DNA of 64,000 bases from an uncultured Anaerolineae bacterium (GTDB lineage: Bacteria; Chloroflexota; Anaerolineae; Aggregatilineales; Phototrophicaceae). A program made the position numbers and the translations under genes. Shown piece after piece: positions 47,610 to 57,612 of the stretch. The notes under the pieces are model-generated. The model was given only the letters and a program-made list of their open reading frames with translations. It did no database searches and was not told where the DNA came from. Every line of letters starts with the position of its first letter. Position 1 is the stretch's first letter. The DNA is taken from the NCBI GenBank assembly GCA_934216615.1, contig CAKQCB010000007.1, positions 62,001 through 126,000 of the forward strand. Direction: 5' to 3'.

Positions 47610-49835
47610 CTAAAGGACGCCGACGCCTTGTGCCCGTAACGCCATCACGACTTTTTCGGGGGTCATCGGCACGCTGTCCAACCAAACGCCCGTCGCATCA
47701 AACACGGCGGCGGCGATGGCAGGCGCAACGGTGATTAACGGCATTTCCGCCATACCCCGCGCCCCAAACGGGCCAATAGGATCAGGATATTCTAAAATGA
47801 CCGACTTCACTTCTAAAGGCACATCCAAGACCGTCGGAATCAGATAAGAAGACAAGAACGGATTACGAATTTTGCCTTCAACCGAAATCAGGTTCTCCAT
47901 GATGGCGTACCCCACCGCTTGCACAACAGCGCCCTCAATCTGTCCTTGGACTAACTGTGGGTTGATCGCACGTCCCACATCATTGGCGCTGACAATGCGA
48001 ATGACATGAATATGACCTGTCTCAATATCGACTTCAACTTCAGCCGCTTGCGCGACATAACCATAGGCGAAGTTGGGTTCAGATTTACCGGTCAATGGAT
48101 CGTACATCGTGGTGCGCGGTGGTCGATATTGATAGGTCGCGCGTGCAGGACGTTCTTCAGCACGCCACGCCTCTAATGCTTTTTCAGCCGCCCCTTTGAT
48201 CGCGTTCCCCTGCATGAAGGTCAAACGAGATGCCGACGCGCTTCCCGAAGTCGAGGTTTCAGCGGTGTCATGGGTGATCATGCGAATCTTTGAGAAAGGA
48301 ACGCCGACCGCTTCGGCCGCCATTTGAGCAAACGCCGTGTGCGATCCTTGTCCAACTTCCGCCCCGCCAGCGCGAACCCAAACTTCTTCGATTTCCGTCT
48401 GTCCGTATAACTCGACCGTCGCCCAACATTGTTCGGGAAAGCCGAAGCTGTAGCCAACGTTTTTATAGCCACAAGCGAAGCCTACCCCGCGCTTGAGCGA
48501 CGGGCTATGGGGTTCTATTTTCGGCAGACGGGCAAAATCCCCCTCAGCAGTTTTCTGCCAGTAACTTTCTAATGCCCCCTGTTCAATGACGTTGGGCATC
48601 GACACGCCCTTGGGGAACGGCGTCCCCACAACGGCTGTGCTTCCTTCACGTATGGTGTTTTTCAAGCGTAACACAACCGGATCAATGCTGAGTTCTTCCG
48701 CCATACGGTTGACCATCGTCTCGATGGCGAAGGCAGCTTGAGGTGCCCCAAACCCACGAAACGCCCCCGTAGGAATATTGTTGGTCAACACCGCATAGGT
48801 ATCAATATGACAGTGAGGGATTTCATACGCGCCCGCAATCATCATGTTGGCGTTGCCGAGCACTTTTGTGGATGTGTAGTTGTAGGGGCCAGAATCGCCC
48901 ACCACCCGCGCTTCAAGCGCTGTGAATTTTCCTTCACGCGTCGCGCCCAATTTGACGTACATCTTAATGGGGTGGCGTTTGTGATGGTACAAGATCGATT
49001 CTTCGCGACTCCACAAGATTTTGACCGGACGACGCAGTTTATGCGCGGCCAGTGCCAAAATGATTTGCACCGACATATCTTCACGCCCGCCAAAAGCACC
49101 GCCAATCGCGGGGTAAATCACACGGACTTGATCGTGGGGCAAATCGAGCGCATGGGCGATCAGGTCTTGATCTTCATGGGTCCACTGCCCCGCAACAATC
49201 ACAGTCACACGCCCGTTTTCATCAATGTAGCCGACGCCTGCTTCAGGTTGAAGATAGGCATGTTCTTGATAACCGGTATCAAAGTGACCTTCGATGATAT
49301 GGTCAGCTTGCGCCCATGCCTCATCCATGCCGTCATTGTGAATCCGGTAATGCGCGAGAATATTGCCCGCAACCCGCGCTTGAATCTGCGGGGCGTTTTC
49401 GGCCATCGCCACTTCAGGGTCAAATACAGGGGTGAGGTCTTCATAGGTGATGTGGATTTTTTTCACGGCTTCAGCGGCAATCGCTTCTGTTTCGGCGATC
49501 ACCAGCGCGACATTGTCCATATAACAACGGACAACATCAGCGCCGTGCATAGAACTTCCCACACCACATAAGACGGGTTGATCTTTGGTGACCAGCCCGT
49601 ATTCATTCACAGGGACATCGGCCGCTGTAATCACATCGACCACGCCGTGCATCGCCAACGCTTCGGAAGTATCAATCGCAACGATCCGTGCATGGGCGCG
49701 GTCGCTAAACTTGATCTTCATCCACAACTGATCGGGAAGATCAATATCACCCGGGTAAGGGGTTTCGCCCGTCACCTTGCCTACCGCATCTAGACGTTTG
49801 ATATTCTTTCCTACTGCAAATTGTTGATTACTCAC
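47610..49835 (-). CDS. Molybdopterin-binding subunit of a xanthine-dehydrogenase-family hydroxylase
   Basis: A 741-residue large subunit. The two aldehyde-oxidase domains are seen: RLDAVGKVTGETPYPGDI near the start, then GGAFGGREDMSVQ, GAFRGFGAPQAAFAIE, GGAEVGQGSHTAF, GSASASRLTFMQGNA and GPFGARGMAEMPLITVAPA. The Glu of the last motif corresponds to the catalytic base. The GAFRGFGAPQ motif is xanthine-dehydrogenase-like and not the CO-dehydrogenase type. The start is a GTG with GGGTGG upstream. It should pair with the FAD/2Fe2S subunit at 52046-53470. Whether selenium is part of the site cannot be read from sequence. Confidence 0.94.
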   Translation of the reverse strand: MSNQQFAVGKNIKRLDAVGKVTGETPYPGDIDLPDQLWMKIKFSDRAHARIVAIDTSEALAMHGVVDVITAADVPVNEYGLVTKDQPVLCGVGSSMHGADVVRCYMDNVALVIAETEAIAAEAVKKIHITYEDLTPVFDPEVAMAENAPQIQARVAGNILAHYRIHNDGMDEAWAQADHIIEGHFDTGYQEHAYLQPEAGVGYIDENGRVTVIVAGQWTHEDQDLIAHALDLPHDQVRVIYPAIGGAFGGREDMSVQIILALAAHKLRRPVKILWSREESILYHHKRHPIKMYVKLGATREGKFTALEARVVGDSGPYNYTSTKVLGNANMMIAGAYEIPHCHIDTYAVLTNNIPTGAFRGFGAPQAAFAIETMVNRMAEELSIDPVVLRLKNTIREGSTAVVGTPFPKGVSMPNVIEQGALESYWQKTAEGDFARLPKIEPHSPSLKRGVGFACGYKNVGYSFGFPEQCWATVELYGQTEIEEVWVRAGGAEVGQGSHTAFAQMAAEAVGVPFSKIRMITHDTAETSTSGSASASRLTFMQGNAIKGAAEKALEAWRAEERPARATYQYRPPRTTMYDPLTGKSEPNFAYGYVAQAAEVEVDIETGHIHVIRIVSANDVGRAINPQLVQGQIEGAVVQAVGYAIMENLISVEGKIRNPFLSSYLIPTVLDVPLEVKSVILEYPDPIGPFGARGMAEMPLITVAPAIAAAVFDATGVWLDSVPMTPEKVVMALRAQGVGVL

Positions 49836-49838
49836 GGT

Positions 49839-51641
49839 TTATTCCACCCCAGAAAAAACCCCATTTTGTGGCTGTGCCACCTTCAGGGTACGTTGTAAAC
49901 GCTTCTGTTCTTGCTCAAAAATGCGGGACAAAATCGCCACTGATGTCGCGTATGTGGGTTCCATCCCCGCATAACTTAAACTGCTTGCGCCTAAATTATG
50001 ACCTTTGGTGAAGGGGGTATCCGATGCGTAATGCAGGAACCCGACATCGAAGGGCGCGGCATACAGATTCACGATCTCATTTTGCGGGTGACGTTTCGGC
50101 CGAACCGATTCATAAATTGCAGAGAGGTACGGCCCTGCCTCCATCTCGATGATGGTGAAACCTTCGCGGTAGAAAACATCCATATACACCGGGTTTTGTA
50201 AGAACGTGCCCGGCGTGCTGATCGCTTTTTGATTGTCCATCACTGTGCGCAAGTTCATGTACGGCGCAACCGACGCGGCATCAAAACAGTTGTTGAACAG
50301 ATAGGTGTTCGCGCTGTGTTCGTCATGAACCACATTCGGGATCATCACATCACCGATACGGCCGTTTAAAGTAGCCGCTTTGCCCATCACATAGACCCCT
50401 TCGAGATGGGCGACACGTTCACTCAAACGGGTCAAAATTTCGTATGCGCCTAAGCCCAACGGGTAATCAATATTCACGATGAGCGCGTCCGTCATCCGCA
50501 CCCAGTCATAGTTGTGGCCTTCGGTCAAACGCGGATCAAGCCAATCAGCCCGCAGTTTAGAGAGGTCAAAGACTTGGGTTTCGATGTCTACGCCATGCTT
50601 GCTAGGAATACGATAGATGCCAATCTCACGTTCTTCAGCGAGAATACGTTCACGTTGATCCTGTCCCTCACTACTTAAATATTTCTTCAAGACGTAATAG
50701 AGGAAGTTAGAACGGTTCGAAATGTTCTTCTCTTTTTCGATCGTGCGGTATTCTTCCAGCAAAGTGGTTTGTTTTTGATCTTCGAGATACTGAATCAATT
50801 CTTCTTCAGCGCGGTTTGCGATGCCAAGCATGAGGTTGATGAGCGAGTGTGTGTTGCTCGACACAAAATAGACGGGTCGTGTACTCAGGTCAAGCTGATG
50901 CTGTGCGTCACTTTCAAGATTCATCGTCTGAATGTGTTCGGCAACGCTGTCCCACCAGATGGCGGTTGCGCGACGGTAATCGGTCAAAGACCCTGCAATC
51001 AAACGCAAACTGAAGTGTTTACGCGACTTCGCCATCTTGCTCAAAATGGTATAAAAATGAGCGCCCCACGCAACTTCTAAACGGCGCAGTTCATCGTCTT
51101 CAAGAAAGAGTGCCTGCGCCAACATTTCGACTTCGGCTTCAGTCAAGCGCGTGGTACGGTCTTGATGCGCATCTAAAAATAAACGGGGCAATTCCGCTTG
51201 TAAGAGGACGTGCAGTTTATTCCACTCGATCTGATAAGCCGTCAACATCGGGATCAAATCGTCAATATCCGACCGACTGACGATGAATGTCGCGAGGGTA
51301 TTCTGACCATCAAAGTGAGAACGGCGACGACGGCCCGGGGCTTGGACGCGCGTCCACTCCGTGATTTGGTAGCCCGCTTCCAAGAAGGAACGCTCAATCT
51401 GCCCCAAGATGATCATATTACAATCGACGATGGCAAGCGGTAAGCGCAAGCTAGCATAGACCAGCGCTGAAATATCGGGGTGTGGGCTTAACGCGCCTAC
51501 GTGCAAAGTCGAGTTCATCGCCCGATGCACTTCTTCTAAGGTGTCAATTTGTATTGTGTGGGTAGACCTCAACAGCGAATAATAAGTTCGCATGTAGAGT
51601 TCGATATCATCACTTCCAGTTGTAGGAACTTTTCGATCCAT
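49839..51641 (-). CDS. Unknown 600-residue protein with nucleoside-phosphorylase-like C-terminal region
   Basis: I do not recognise the whole protein. The N-terminal 370 residues are mostly helical and charged, without signal peptide or membrane helix. Residues about 385-510 recall the nucleoside phosphorylase fold: DYPLGLGAYEILTRLSE, VYVMGKAATLNGRIGDVMIP (like GKAGGL...GDVVIP) and IIEMEAGPY (like the purine-site DMEA motif). A nucleobase- or nucleoside-binding role would suit its place inside the molybdenum hydroxylase operon, between the large subunit (3 bp downstream) and a small membrane protein (9 bp upstream). Function is not assigned. Confidence 0.7.
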   Translation of the reverse strand: MDRKVPTTGSDDIELYMRTYYSLLRSTHTIQIDTLEEVHRAMNSTLHVGALSPHPDISALVYASLRLPLAIVDCNMIILGQIERSFLEAGYQITEWTRVQAPGRRRRSHFDGQNTLATFIVSRSDIDDLIPMLTAYQIEWNKLHVLLQAELPRLFLDAHQDRTTRLTEAEVEMLAQALFLEDDELRRLEVAWGAHFYTILSKMAKSRKHFSLRLIAGSLTDYRRATAIWWDSVAEHIQTMNLESDAQHQLDLSTRPVYFVSSNTHSLINLMLGIANRAEEELIQYLEDQKQTTLLEEYRTIEKEKNISNRSNFLYYVLKKYLSSEGQDQRERILAEEREIGIYRIPSKHGVDIETQVFDLSKLRADWLDPRLTEGHNYDWVRMTDALIVNIDYPLGLGAYEILTRLSERVAHLEGVYVMGKAATLNGRIGDVMIPNVVHDEHSANTYLFNNCFDAASVAPYMNLRTVMDNQKAISTPGTFLQNPVYMDVFYREGFTIIEMEAGPYLSAIYESVRPKRHPQNEIVNLYAAPFDVGFLHYASDTPFTKGHNLGASSLSYAGMEPTYATSVAILSRIFEQEQKRLQRTLKVAQPQNGVFSGVE

Positions 51642-51649
51642 ACATTCAT

Positions 51650-52042
51650 CTACTTTCCGCTACGTTTACGTAAATCATCGCGCATTTGGGAATTCACGCG
51701 CTGCTGCATGACCTTCTCATTCTTGCGTTTTGCTAAGGTGCCAGCCCGTTCTTTGGCTAAGGATTGATCGGTGATATTCATCGACCGTTTCGGGGCAAAC
51801 AACGCAATCAAAATACCGGAGATGGTGATGAGGATGACGAAGATGATTCCGGTGAATAAGAGGCGTAAGGTGTCAGGGGCGATGCCTGCTGTACGGAACC
51901 CGGGAAGCGCAGTCTTTGTAAAATCAATCACGCTCGGGGCAGCAACATAAGCGATCACACCACACGCAAGCGCTAGAAAAAACCCCATGACAGGCCACAG
52001 GACACGGCTTTGTTTCTTGGTTGCAATTTTTGCTTGACTCAT
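51650..52042 (-). CDS. Small two-helix membrane protein in the molybdenum hydroxylase operon
   Basis: 130 residues. Two hydrophobic helices (about 15-36, LWPVMGFFLALACGVIAYVAA; about 60-83, LRLLFTGIIFVILITISGILIALFA) and a strongly basic cytoplasmic tail with Lys/Arg/Gln-rich helix (about 95-130). Excellent AAGGAGG site before the ATG. It begins 4 bp from the FAD/2Fe2S gene and ends 9 bp before the 600-residue protein. No family recognised; a membrane anchor or adaptor is possible. Confidence 0.75.
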   Translation of the reverse strand: MSQAKIATKKQSRVLWPVMGFFLALACGVIAYVAAPSVIDFTKTALPGFRTAGIAPDTLRLLFTGIIFVILITISGILIALFAPKRSMNITDQSLAKERAGTLAKRKNEKVMQQRVNSQMRDDLRKRSGK

Positions 52043-52045
52043 TCT

Positions 52046-53470
52046 TTATTCCTCCTTAACCACTGGATGTTCACTCGCCATTTTCACAGCATCTACGATT
52101 TTGTAATACCCAGTACATCGACACAAATTACCGGTGATACTCTGTTGAATTTGCTCAGTTGTAGGATGAGGTTCTTCTTCTAATAATTTTGCGCTCGCCA
52201 TCAAAAACCCGGGCGTACAATACCCACATTGTACCGCACCCTGTTCGATGAACGCCTGCTGTACGGGATGTAAGTTTGCTTCTTGAGTAAGCCCTTCTAC
52301 CGTGACGATCTTGGCGTTATGCGCACGCGGTGCGCCGACCATACAGCTCATCACAGCAGCGCCATCCAAAAACACGGTACACGCCCCACATTCACCTTCG
52401 GCACAGCCTTCTTTTGTGCCGGGCAGGTGCGCATCTTCACGAAGCCAACGCAGTAACGTTTTTTCTTGTCCGCTGGTGATGTGATAAGGTTTCCCATTGA
52501 TAGTTGTATCGATGGCTTCTTCAGCATGATGCACACTCGCTTCAGCCAGCGAGGCAGGCGCACCTGCAAGGCCACCCCATAACAGCGCTGGATGTTGGGG
52601 GAAATTCTCGCGTTCTGTTCGGGAAGCCAGCCGACGTAACGCACGGCTGACCAACACGCGGATCATTTCGGTTCGGTAGAGCGCACTGCCCCGCACATCA
52701 TCAATCGGCTTCGGGGCGATGGAGGCCAAACGCGCTGTTTCTTGAATCACTTCTGTAGAGAGCGTCTTGCCGACCAAATAACTTTCGGCTTCCGCCACTT
52801 GGATGACAGTCGGCGCGACACAGCCTAACGTGATCACCGCATGGGTGATCACATCGTCATCAAACCTCAAGACGACGCCCGCCGTCACCACCGAGATGGC
52901 TTGGGCGCGACGCAATCCCAATTTCAAGAAGATACCCCGCTCATTTTCAGCGAGCGCGGGGAATGTGATGGCCGTGAGCATTTCATCAGGTCGCATCACG
53001 GTACGGCGCAAGCCGGTGTAAAAGTCCGCTAAAGCGACCGTACGTTCACCTTCTAACGAGCTTAACATCACGGATGCGCCTAAAGCGCGTAATGGAATGA
53101 TGGTATCGTTTGCAGGGGATGCAGTGATTAAGTTTCCGGCAATCGTCGCGCGGTTGCGTATTTGAGGCGCGCCGACTTCCCAACTGGCTTGGGCAAGCGG
53201 TAACGCGCGCGCCACGATGCGCGGGTCCGCAACGACGTGATTATGTAACGTCAGAGGGCCTAAACGAAACGTGTCCCCTTGAAATTCAATTTTATGCAAG
53301 TTGGGAATACGGGTGATGTCGATGACACAATCAATATCTTTGCGCACGCCCCGCTCAAGCTCAATGAGTAGGTCGGTTCCCCCCGCAATGATCCGCGCCC
53401 GTTCGCGGTGCTGCGCTAACAGTTCCAGCGCTTCTGTAATTTTTGTAACCGAATAATACGATGACCACAT
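52046..53470 (-). CDS. Fused FAD-binding and 2Fe-2S subunit of molybdenum hydroxylase (FAD domain first)
   Basis: 474 residues. The FAD domain comes first (about 1-285; ARIIAGGTDLLIELE, GAPQIRNRATIAGNLITASPANDTI), followed by a linker and a 2Fe-2S subunit (about 318-474). All eight iron ligands are present: Cys356, 361, 364, 376 (GCAEGECGACTVFLDG) and Cys415, 418, 450, 452 (CGYCTPG, GNLCRC). It passes electrons from the molybdenum site to FAD. Fused forms in xanthine dehydrogenases usually have the iron-sulfur part first, so this order is noteworthy. First gene of the operon with the membrane protein, unknown protein and large subunit. Confidence 0.92.
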   Translation of the reverse strand: MWSSYYSVTKITEALELLAQHRERARIIAGGTDLLIELERGVRKDIDCVIDITRIPNLHKIEFQGDTFRLGPLTLHNHVVADPRIVARALPLAQASWEVGAPQIRNRATIAGNLITASPANDTIIPLRALGASVMLSSLEGERTVALADFYTGLRRTVMRPDEMLTAITFPALAENERGIFLKLGLRRAQAISVVTAGVVLRFDDDVITHAVITLGCVAPTVIQVAEAESYLVGKTLSTEVIQETARLASIAPKPIDDVRGSALYRTEMIRVLVSRALRRLASRTERENFPQHPALLWGGLAGAPASLAEASVHHAEEAIDTTINGKPYHITSGQEKTLLRWLREDAHLPGTKEGCAEGECGACTVFLDGAAVMSCMVGAPRAHNAKIVTVEGLTQEANLHPVQQAFIEQGAVQCGYCTPGFLMASAKLLEEEPHPTTEQIQQSITGNLCRCTGYYKIVDAVKMASEHPVVKEE

Positions 53471-53580
53471 ACTGATTCACCACCTTCATTACCGTTATTA
53501 TCCAACAACCACACGGCAAGTTTCTTTAAATACGCTTAAAAAGTGCACAAAGTTTTCACACAGTGTACGCCTTTTTTTGA

Positions 53581-54195
53581 TCAAGTGGCCTCTATTTCGA
53601 GGAGTGTGACCGGATTAATATTCATCACAATCGTATCGTGATACTGGGTTTTCACCACATCACGCCGATCATACGTGTGCACATGTCCATGCACCATATA
53701 ACGCGGATGATATAAATCCATGAACGTTAAAAAGGCGCTAATACCCTGATGAGGCAAATCTTCCCGATCATGAATCCCACGTGGTGACGCATGAGTCACA
53801 AAAATATCCATCACCGGCTCTTTAGATGTCAACCGCTTTAAGCCAAAAGGAAAGATTTTGCTGTACACCATCGTTCGGTATTGTCCTTCCGTGTACTGGA
53901 TTGGGCCATTGTTATACCGTATAGAGCCTTCTAACCCAAAAAGACGAATCCCGCGCCATTGTACTAACTGGCCGTGTAGGTCTTCCCCGCCCGGGGGCAT
54001 TTCTGTATAAGATGTATCGTGGTTACCGCGCACATAAAACAATGGAATATTTAATACGGACGTAATAAATTCTAAATAGGCGCTGGGCATATCCCCACAG
54101 CTAATCAACATATCCACATCGTTATAACGCCGCCTTAAATGTGCCGCGTTTTCCATTTGAGAGACAACCGTGTCACTCACACATAATATTTTCAC
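53581..54195 (-). CDS. Metallophosphoesterase
   Basis: A 204-residue calcineurin-like phosphoesterase with SDT near the N-terminus, ISCGDMPS, YVRGNHDTS, THASPRGIHD and MVHGHVHTYDRR. The first motif reads SDT instead of DxH, as in a subset of the family. The substrate is unknown. The start is a GTG. It lies between the hydroxylase operon and xdhC, 24 bp after xdhC. Confidence 0.88.
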   Translation of the reverse strand: MKILCVSDTVVSQMENAAHLRRRYNDVDMLISCGDMPSAYLEFITSVLNIPLFYVRGNHDTSYTEMPPGGEDLHGQLVQWRGIRLFGLEGSIRYNNGPIQYTEGQYRTMVYSKIFPFGLKRLTSKEPVMDIFVTHASPRGIHDREDLPHQGISAFLTFMDLYHPRYMVHGHVHTYDRRDVVKTQYHDTIVMNINPVTLLEIEAT

Positions 54196-54219
54196 GTTCT
54201 ATTTCCGGTCATCGATGGT

Positions 54220-55062
54220 TTAAGTATCCTCGATACGTCCCATCTGTTTTTCACTTTCAGACCAACGCATTGATTGGCCTGTTCCACCGCGTCGCTTCAT
54301 AATCATTTCTGCCAAAATACTGACTGCGATTTCTTTCGGGGTTTCTGCCTGCAATTCTAAACCAATCGGCGCGTGCACGCGCTTCAAATCTTCGTCGGTT
54401 AGGCCGTGCTCTTGTTTCAAGGCTTGGCTTGTCAGCGCCCAACGGCGCCGACTGCCAATCACGCCGATATAAGGTGCGCTGGTTTTTAAGAGGCTTGGGA
54501 TCAAGTGGATATCTACAGGAAGGCCCCGCGTTACAGCGGCAATATAAGTGTGGGCGTTGATCGCCATGCGTTCCGCAATTTCGATGGGCTTGCAAACCAG
54601 ATAGCCGTTCATGTCGGGAAGATACTCCGGATTACAGAAATCTTCGCGGTCATCGCTAATGACTACGCGAAAACCCGCCCATTTCCCTAATTCCGCTAAG
54701 GCTTTGCCCACATGCCCCACCCCAATGACCAAAAGTGTCGGGGTAATCGCAATCGGCTCGATAAAAAGCTGAACCGTCCCCCCGCACACGCCTGCATCCC
54801 CCGCTTGGATGTCATTGAGCGAATATGAACGCAAGCGAGGCTCACCTGTATGAATCGTCGCTAAGGCTTCTTGAATCACGCGGGATTCCATCGCCCCGCC
54901 CCCGACAGTGCCCACAAATGTACCATCAGCCCACACCAAAATCTTACTTCCCGCATGGCGTGGAACCGAGCCTTGTACATCAATGATAGTGGCTAATGCG
55001 GCAGGTTTTCCCTCTTGTTGTGCCTCGTTCAGGGCTTCGTATACCGCGTGTAAATCGTCCAT
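54220..55062 (-). CDS. xdhC: XdhC/CoxI-family molybdenum cofactor maturation protein
   Basis: 280 residues. XdhC_CoxI domain (ALATIIDVQGSVPRHAGSKILVW, GTVGGGAMESRV) with AGDAGVCGGTVQLFIEP, then a Rossmann domain (LLVIGVGHVGKALAELGKWAGFRV, IGVIGSRRR, HAPIGLELQAETPKEIAVSILAE). Family role: binds and protects molybdenum cofactor and delivers it to the hydroxylase, including sulfuration. It lies 3 bp after the GT-C-like gene and next to the hydroxylase operon. Confidence 0.94.
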   Translation of the reverse strand: MDDLHAVYEALNEAQQEGKPAALATIIDVQGSVPRHAGSKILVWADGTFVGTVGGGAMESRVIQEALATIHTGEPRLRSYSLNDIQAGDAGVCGGTVQLFIEPIAITPTLLVIGVGHVGKALAELGKWAGFRVVISDDREDFCNPEYLPDMNGYLVCKPIEIAERMAINAHTYIAAVTRGLPVDIHLIPSLLKTSAPYIGVIGSRRRWALTSQALKQEHGLTDEDLKRVHAPIGLELQAETPKEIAVSILAEMIMKRRGGTGQSMRWSESEKQMGRIEDT

Positions 55063-55065
55063 AGT

Positions 55066-57612
55066 TTATTTGATTTCAACCTCGCCTAACATGATTTGGT
55101 TGTTGTCATCATGGGTTGAAGGGGCTAAACGTTCAAACCCCACCGGATTGTATAACCCCATCATAAGCTGATACACCCCTGTTGGCACATCCGTAATATC
55201 CAACATTAAGCGCTCGTTTAAACGCCCGGGAAGCCAATTGCCGGGTGGCAGTGCATTCGCTATCGGCCGTGTATCCAGTTGCACAGGAATTTGACCGTCT
55301 TCGCCCACGAAATGCAAGAAAATCGCATAATCACCGGTGGCATTTCCATCCGAAAGCCAATCCCAAGAGAGGTCTAAATAACGCTGATCGTCCTCTACAC
55401 GTTCGATCATTTCAGGCGTGGTCATACCAATGGCACCCTCTTGAAAAGTGACCCATGCGGTTTCTTGTGGAGTCGTGTTCACCAACACCCCTTGATAGAT
55501 AAAATGGCTGTATGGGCGGTAAAAGTCGCCTTCAGTCTCCGTCTCAATCCGTATGGTGAGAATTTCACTCAGCATGTCTGCTGAAATCCAGGTGGGGATT
55601 TCTAACCACGACCCCGCCACTGACGGGATCACCCGTCTCGCCATGAGTTGATCATTGGCATAAACGGCGATTGTTCCGCTCACTTGGGGGTGTACCCGCG
55701 TGACCAAAATCAAATCTTCACCCGCATGCGTGTTCAAGGTGAATTCTTCGATGCCCGTAATATGCCGTCCCCCCTCCATCAACTCACACGAGGATAATGG
55801 ACAGCCCAGCGTATTAAACTGCTGATATTCTGTGGGAAAACCCTCTAAAGCACCATCCACAGTCCAGCGATAGTGATACTCGCGTTCGCTCAAGATGTCG
55901 GCCACATCGAGGATGCCTACCAAACGCATCCCCATGAGATAGTCGGTGCGCTCAGGGATGACATATAACTGATTCGACGCGTCTGCCAGCGCATAATCCG
56001 GCGCATAAATCCCTTGCGTATCGGACGCGAGCGCCACGTTGCGGGTGGGGTCAAGCGTGACTTGAAAGCGTGCTAGCGTCTGGGCAAACAGCGCGGTATT
56101 CTCTAAGAAGCCTAAGCCATAACCATGCCCTACCCCATATGAAGCGATCAGGTCAGGGCGTTCACGGTCTAAAAATTCCCCGACCGAGCCGGGGCCGTTA
56201 CGCCAATAATCGGCGGCGGAAGGCGTGGTAAGCCCGACAATATCGAGGGTGGTACGCCCGCCTTGATAGCGCATCATCCCTACATCGTGGACAGCCACAA
56301 CCGCATCTGTTTCGGCGTGCGTTGCAAGCCAGCGCGCCATCTGCAAAGGTTGAGCCACAACATAGCCCGTATTGAGCAAGTAACTATGCAAGAAGTCCGT
56401 CACATTCAAGGGTAACAAGACGAAGATGCTCAGCCCTGCGAAAACCGCGCTCCATTTCCAACGTTGATACAGCCACACCAACGCAACCGTACTGGTGAGG
56501 AATAACAACCCCATAAACGGAATTTGATACCGTTTGAAATGCCAGAAGGCGGTATCTAACGTGCTGATGGCGGCAAAACCGCCCAAAAACACGGCGATGA
56601 TTGCCAGCCCGCGTAAACGTTTCCCGCGTTGTACGAGCAGTAAAACCAAGCCCATCAAACCTAAAACCGCGACAGGCAAACCGATATACACGGGGTTCGT
56701 CCCGCCCATATCGAATAATTCGCGCAACATCCGCAAAAAGTTTTCGAGGATACGCATCAAAATCATGCTCCAGTCGGTAGGAATTACCCCAAACAACGAC
56801 TTGGCCGAATTCCCCGAAGCGACGGATGACCCTGTGACAAGGCGGTTGACGAGGGGTTGAAGCACGATCATCAATATCGGCAGTAGGGTCACACCCAGAT
56901 GACGAATATGCTGAGACCACTTCGCGCGGGGATGTTGTATGCGCACCTGAAGCAAATATTCGATGCTGAGCACAGCACACACGGCGACGGCGATCAACGC
57001 ACCTTCGGGGCGAATCAAAGCGGAAAGCGCCGCCCCTATAAGCGCGGATGTCCGTTTACGCAGTAATAGCCCATATAACGCAAGGAACAAAAACACGACA
57101 ACCCAAAGGGTTTCCATGCCACTCATGGCATGCCATGTGACCGCCCCGCTCACCTCAAAAACGATGGCGACGAGCACGCTTAATCCCAACGGTAGACCTA
57201 AACCGAGCGCGGTTTTATAGATTAGAATGGTCGCCGTACCTAAAGCCAATGCGCCTAAGATCATCGCCCATGTGCCGAGAGGCAAACCGCGAAAGCCGAG
57301 CAAATCCCCTACAGCCAACATGAAGGGATATAAAAAGCTGGTAGCGCCCGACGTAGGTGGCAACCCCGGGTTATAACGATACGGTTGTCCCTCAGCTAAT
57401 TGATGCGCATATTGAAAATGAATGTACACATCATCCAACGGCATGATGGGCGCACCTTGCCCGTTACTCAAGCTGAGGCCGTAATAAATGATAAAAACAC
57501 CGCCTGCGATCAGCAGGAATAAGCAGATGATAAACAACGAGCGTCTCTGAGAGACGCTCGCGTAATTTTGAGGTGACAATTCTAAATTCTGTGTGTTAAT
57601 CAGAATATCCAT
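55066..57612 (-). CDS. GT-C-type multi-pass membrane protein (probable glycosyltransferase)
   Basis: 848 residues from the ATG at 57612, which overlaps the LLM gene stop by 17 bp. About ten membrane helices fill residues 25-420. The first outer loop has [24 protein letters not shown] and [14 protein letters not shown], the acidic-pair pattern of lipid-linked-sugar transferases of the arabinosyl/mannosyl type (usually DDAYISFRYA). The remaining 430 residues form an outer beta-rich region without recognised domain, ending in a segment typical of such proteins ([21 protein letters not shown]). The donor and acceptor are unknown; lipid-linked sugar use is inference from the fold class. Confidence 0.8.
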   Translation of the reverse strand: MDILINTQNLELSPQNYASVSQRRSLFIICLFLLIAGGVFIIYYGLSLSNGQGAPIMPLDDVYIHFQYAHQLAEGQPYRYNPGLPPTSGATSFLYPFMLAVGDLLGFRGLPLGTWAMILGALALGTATILIYKTALGLGLPLGLSVLVAIVFEVSGAVTWHAMSGMETLWVVVFLFLALYGLLLRKRTSALIGAALSALIRPEGALIAVAVCAVLSIEYLLQVRIQHPRAKWSQHIRHLGVTLLPILMIVLQPLVNRLVTGSSVASGNSAKSLFGVIPTDWSMILMRILENFLRMLRELFDMGGTNPVYIGLPVAVLGLMGLVLLLVQRGKRLRGLAIIAVFLGGFAAISTLDTAFWHFKRYQIPFMGLLFLTSTVALVWLYQRWKWSAVFAGLSIFVLLPLNVTDFLHSYLLNTGYVVAQPLQMARWLATHAETDAVVAVHDVGMMRYQGGRTTLDIVGLTTPSAADYWRNGPGSVGEFLDRERPDLIASYGVGHGYGLGFLENTALFAQTLARFQVTLDPTRNVALASDTQGIYAPDYALADASNQLYVIPERTDYLMGMRLVGILDVADILSEREYHYRWTVDGALEGFPTEYQQFNTLGCPLSSCELMEGGRHITGIEEFTLNTHAGEDLILVTRVHPQVSGTIAVYANDQLMARRVIPSVAGSWLEIPTWISADMLSEILTIRIETETEGDFYRPYSHFIYQGVLVNTTPQETAWVTFQEGAIGMTTPEMIERVEDDQRYLDLSWDWLSDGNATGDYAIFLHFVGEDGQIPVQLDTRPIANALPPGNWLPGRLNERLMLDITDVPTGVYQLMMGLYNPVGFERLAPSTHDDNNQIMLGEVEIK

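Noticed and set aside
48738..49571. 277-codon open frame on the plus strand
   Set aside because: It lies wholly antisense to the molybdenum subunit, has no recognisable domain or ribosome binding site, and is rich in residues expected from reading the opposite strand.
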